Assembly (NCBI GenBank): GCA_000434635.1
Contig: HF988007.1
Location: 784-8,263 of the forward strand
Origin: Firmicutes bacterium CAG:110
GTDB taxonomy: Bacteria > Bacillota > Clostridia > Oscillospirales > Oscillospiraceae
DNA length: 7,480 bases
Reading direction: 5' to 3'
A program made the position numbers and the translations under genes. The notes below the pieces were generated by a model, which had not been told where the DNA came from, ran no database searches, and saw nothing but the letters and a program-made list of their open reading frames with translations. Positions within the stretch are counted from its first letter, which is position 1. Each line of letters begins with the position of its first letter. This document shows, in pieces, positions 6,234 through 7,480 of the stretch.

Positions 6234-7451
6234 ATGAACGCGGAATACATTCAGGAGCCGGAGCGCACGCTTCCGGTGCGTTATGCGGACTATGACGTCA
6301 TTGTGGCGGGCGGCGGCATTGCGGGGATTGCGGCGGCGCTGGCGGCGGCAAGAGCCGGAAAACGGGTACTGCTGCTGGAAAGAATGTTTGCTCTGGGCGG
6401 CCTTGCCACGCTGGGGCTTGTGACGATCTATCTGCCCCTGTGTGACGGAAAAGGCCACCAGCTGAGCTTCGGCCTTGCCGAGGAGCTGCTGAAGCTTTCC
6501 ATCCGGGAAGGCTGGGAGCGGGATTACCCCGATACATGGCTGTCCGGGAGTACAGAGCATGGCCGGCAGCGCTATAAGGTGCGCTACAACGCGCAGGTGT
6601 TTGCCATTCTGGCGGAGCAGCTGCTTGCCGAGGAAAATGTGAAGATCCTTTATGGCACGACGGTCTGTCAGGTTCTGCGCAGCGGCAGCCGGCTGACCCA
6701 TATCATCGTGGAGAATAAGGACGGGCGTTTTGCGATCCCCGTGCGCAGTGCCGTGGATGCCACCGGCGACGCAGACCTGTTCCATCAGGCCGCGGCGCCG
6801 GTCCGGCTGCATGAAGCGGGCAATATGCCGGCCGCATGGTTTTATGAAACGGGCGCGGAAGGAAATGTGCTCCATATGGTCGGCACGGCGGATGTCCCTA
6901 CGGACGAGGAAAATCCCGCGGTTCCGGACCCGGTGGTGGGAGGACGTATCTCCGGCGTGGATGCGGATGAGATATCCCGCCGTCAGATATCGTGCCATGG
7001 GCAGAGCCTTGCCGCGTTTTTGAAAAGCGGCCCTCTGACGGAGCGGCACAGTCTGGCGACATTGGCGTCGATCCCGCAGCTGAGAATGACCCGCTGCATC
7101 CGGGGCGCATACGAGATGGACGATACGGAGGCGCACAAGTCCTTTGCAGACAGCATCGGCATGGCCGGAGACTGGCGCAAGTGCGGCCCTGCTTATGAAA
7201 TTCCGCTGCGCACACTGTATACGGAAGATCTTGTCAACTGCATGGCGGCGGGCAGGATCATCAGCGTGACCGACGCGATGTGGGATATCACCCGCGTGAT
7301 TCCGGTCTGCGCGGTCACGGGGCAGGCTGCGGGTCTGGCAATGGCCATGACGGATGACGTCACGGCGCTGGATGTGTCCCGCCTGCAAAACGAGCTGGTC
7401 AAACAGGGGGTTCTGCTGCATTTGCAGGATGCGGGGCTTGCGGAAAACTGA
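6234..7451 (+). CDS. FAD-dependent oxidoreductase (FAD_oxidored-type)
   Basis: 405 residues. The N-terminal strand DVIVAGGGIAGIAAALAAA (21-39) is a Rossmann dinucleotide-binding fold with GGGIAG at 26-31 and the acidic residue that ends the second strand in LLLER (46-50). LGGLATLG (54-61) follows, and DATGDADL (175-182) is the second FAD-contact motif. The C-terminal CMAAGRIIS ... VIPVCAVTGQAAGLAMA block is the closing FAD-binding signature of the FAD_oxidored family (PF12831), often found in sugar and glycoside catabolic loci. No signal peptide or membrane segment is evident: the hydrophobic N-terminal stretch is the Rossmann strand and helix. Likely role: flavin-dependent oxidation or reduction of a small metabolite in the cytoplasm, with the substrate and electron partner unknown. 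It is cotranscribed with the regulator (22-base gap). The length is slightly short for the family but the ends look intact. A role alongside the glycyl radical enzyme is inferred from proximity only. Confidence 0.9.
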   Translation: MNAEYIQEPERTLPVRYADYDVIVAGGGIAGIAAALAAARAGKRVLLLERMFALGGLATLGLVTIYLPLCDGKGHQLSFGLAEELLKLSIREGWERDYPDTWLSGSTEHGRQRYKVRYNAQVFAILAEQLLAEENVKILYGTTVCQVLRSGSRLTHIIVENKDGRFAIPVRSAVDATGDADLFHQAAAPVRLHEAGNMPAAWFYETGAEGNVLHMVGTADVPTDEENPAVPDPVVGGRISGVDADEISRRQISCHGQSLAAFLKSGPLTERHSLATLASIPQLRMTRCIRGAYEMDDTEAHKSFADSIGMAGDWRKCGPAYEIPLRTLYTEDLVNCMAAGRIISVTDAMWDITRVIPVCAVTGQAAGLAMAMTDDVTALDVSRLQNELVKQGVLLHLQDAGLAEN

Positions 7452-7480
7452 AGGCAACACCGCGCAATTGCGTCTGCGAG
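7452..7480. other. Start of the downstream intergenic region, cut by window edge
   Basis: Only 29 bases follow the last stop codon. They contain the palindrome CGCAATTGCG (7463-7472). Whether this is part of a terminator, a repeat or chance cannot be judged without the sequence beyond the window. Confidence 0.3.

Noticed and set aside
5021..6250. Minus-strand open frame opposite the regulator
   Set aside because: The opposite strand holds the regulator with sensor and HTH signatures, and this frame runs across the promoter region; no family features.
6189..7460. Minus-strand open frame opposite the flavin oxidoreductase
   Set aside because: Shadow frame with a low-complexity, Arg/His/Gln-rich translation and no motif.
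7463..7472. Palindrome CGCAATTGCG as an operator
   Set aside because: Ten bases after the last gene with no promoter context in view; chance or a cut-off terminator or repeat is as likely.

Overview
The window is a GC-rich, tightly packed stretch of bacterial DNA with six genes, all on the + strand. A glycyl radical enzyme with its radical-SAM activase points to an anaerobe, because the glycyl radical is destroyed by oxygen. Strong GGAGG-type ribosome sites, short gene spacing and a LacI-like/LuxR-like hybrid regulator fit a Clostridia-type Firmicute, perhaps from a gut or similar anoxic habitat. This taxonomic guess is inference; no rRNA or marker gene is present.

Layout. Bases 1-615 hold the 3' part of a Gfo/Idh/MocA-type NAD(P)-dependent sugar or cyclitol oxidoreductase, cut off by the window edge. 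A second, divergent member of the same superfamily follows with an overlapping start (605-1720). Next come a glycyl-radical-enzyme activase (1727-2650) and the glycyl radical enzyme itself (2654-4819). These four genes overlap or lie 3-6 bases apart and look like the end of one operon that begins upstream of the window. The intergenic stretch 4820-5080 carries three inverted repeats and then a good extended -10 promoter at about 5017-5046. That promoter should drive a second unit: a regulator with a LacI/PurR-type sugar-sensing domain and a C-terminal LuxR-like helix-turn-helix (5081-6211), and an FAD-dependent oxidoreductase (6234-7451).

How they may work together. The enzyme set (two nucleotide-dependent dehydrogenases, one flavin oxidoreductase, one radical lyase/dehydratase-type enzyme and a sugar-type sensor) suggests anaerobic breakdown of a sugar, cyclitol or glycoside derivative. 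In this model hydroxyl oxidation or epimerisation is paired with radical C-O, C-C or C-X cleavage. The substrate cannot be read from the sequence.

The most interesting element is the glycyl radical enzyme. Its catalytic-cysteine loop reads GCNWMSLPG, whereas the well-known dehydratase and lyase clades read GCVE-type, so the Glu two residues after the Cys is a Trp here. It also has an RVTGF glycyl loop and a short, divergent N-terminus. It does not match any functionally assigned clade that I can recognise. No transporter, kinase, aldolase, microcompartment shell, mobile element, CRISPR array or RNA gene is visible in these 7.5 kb.
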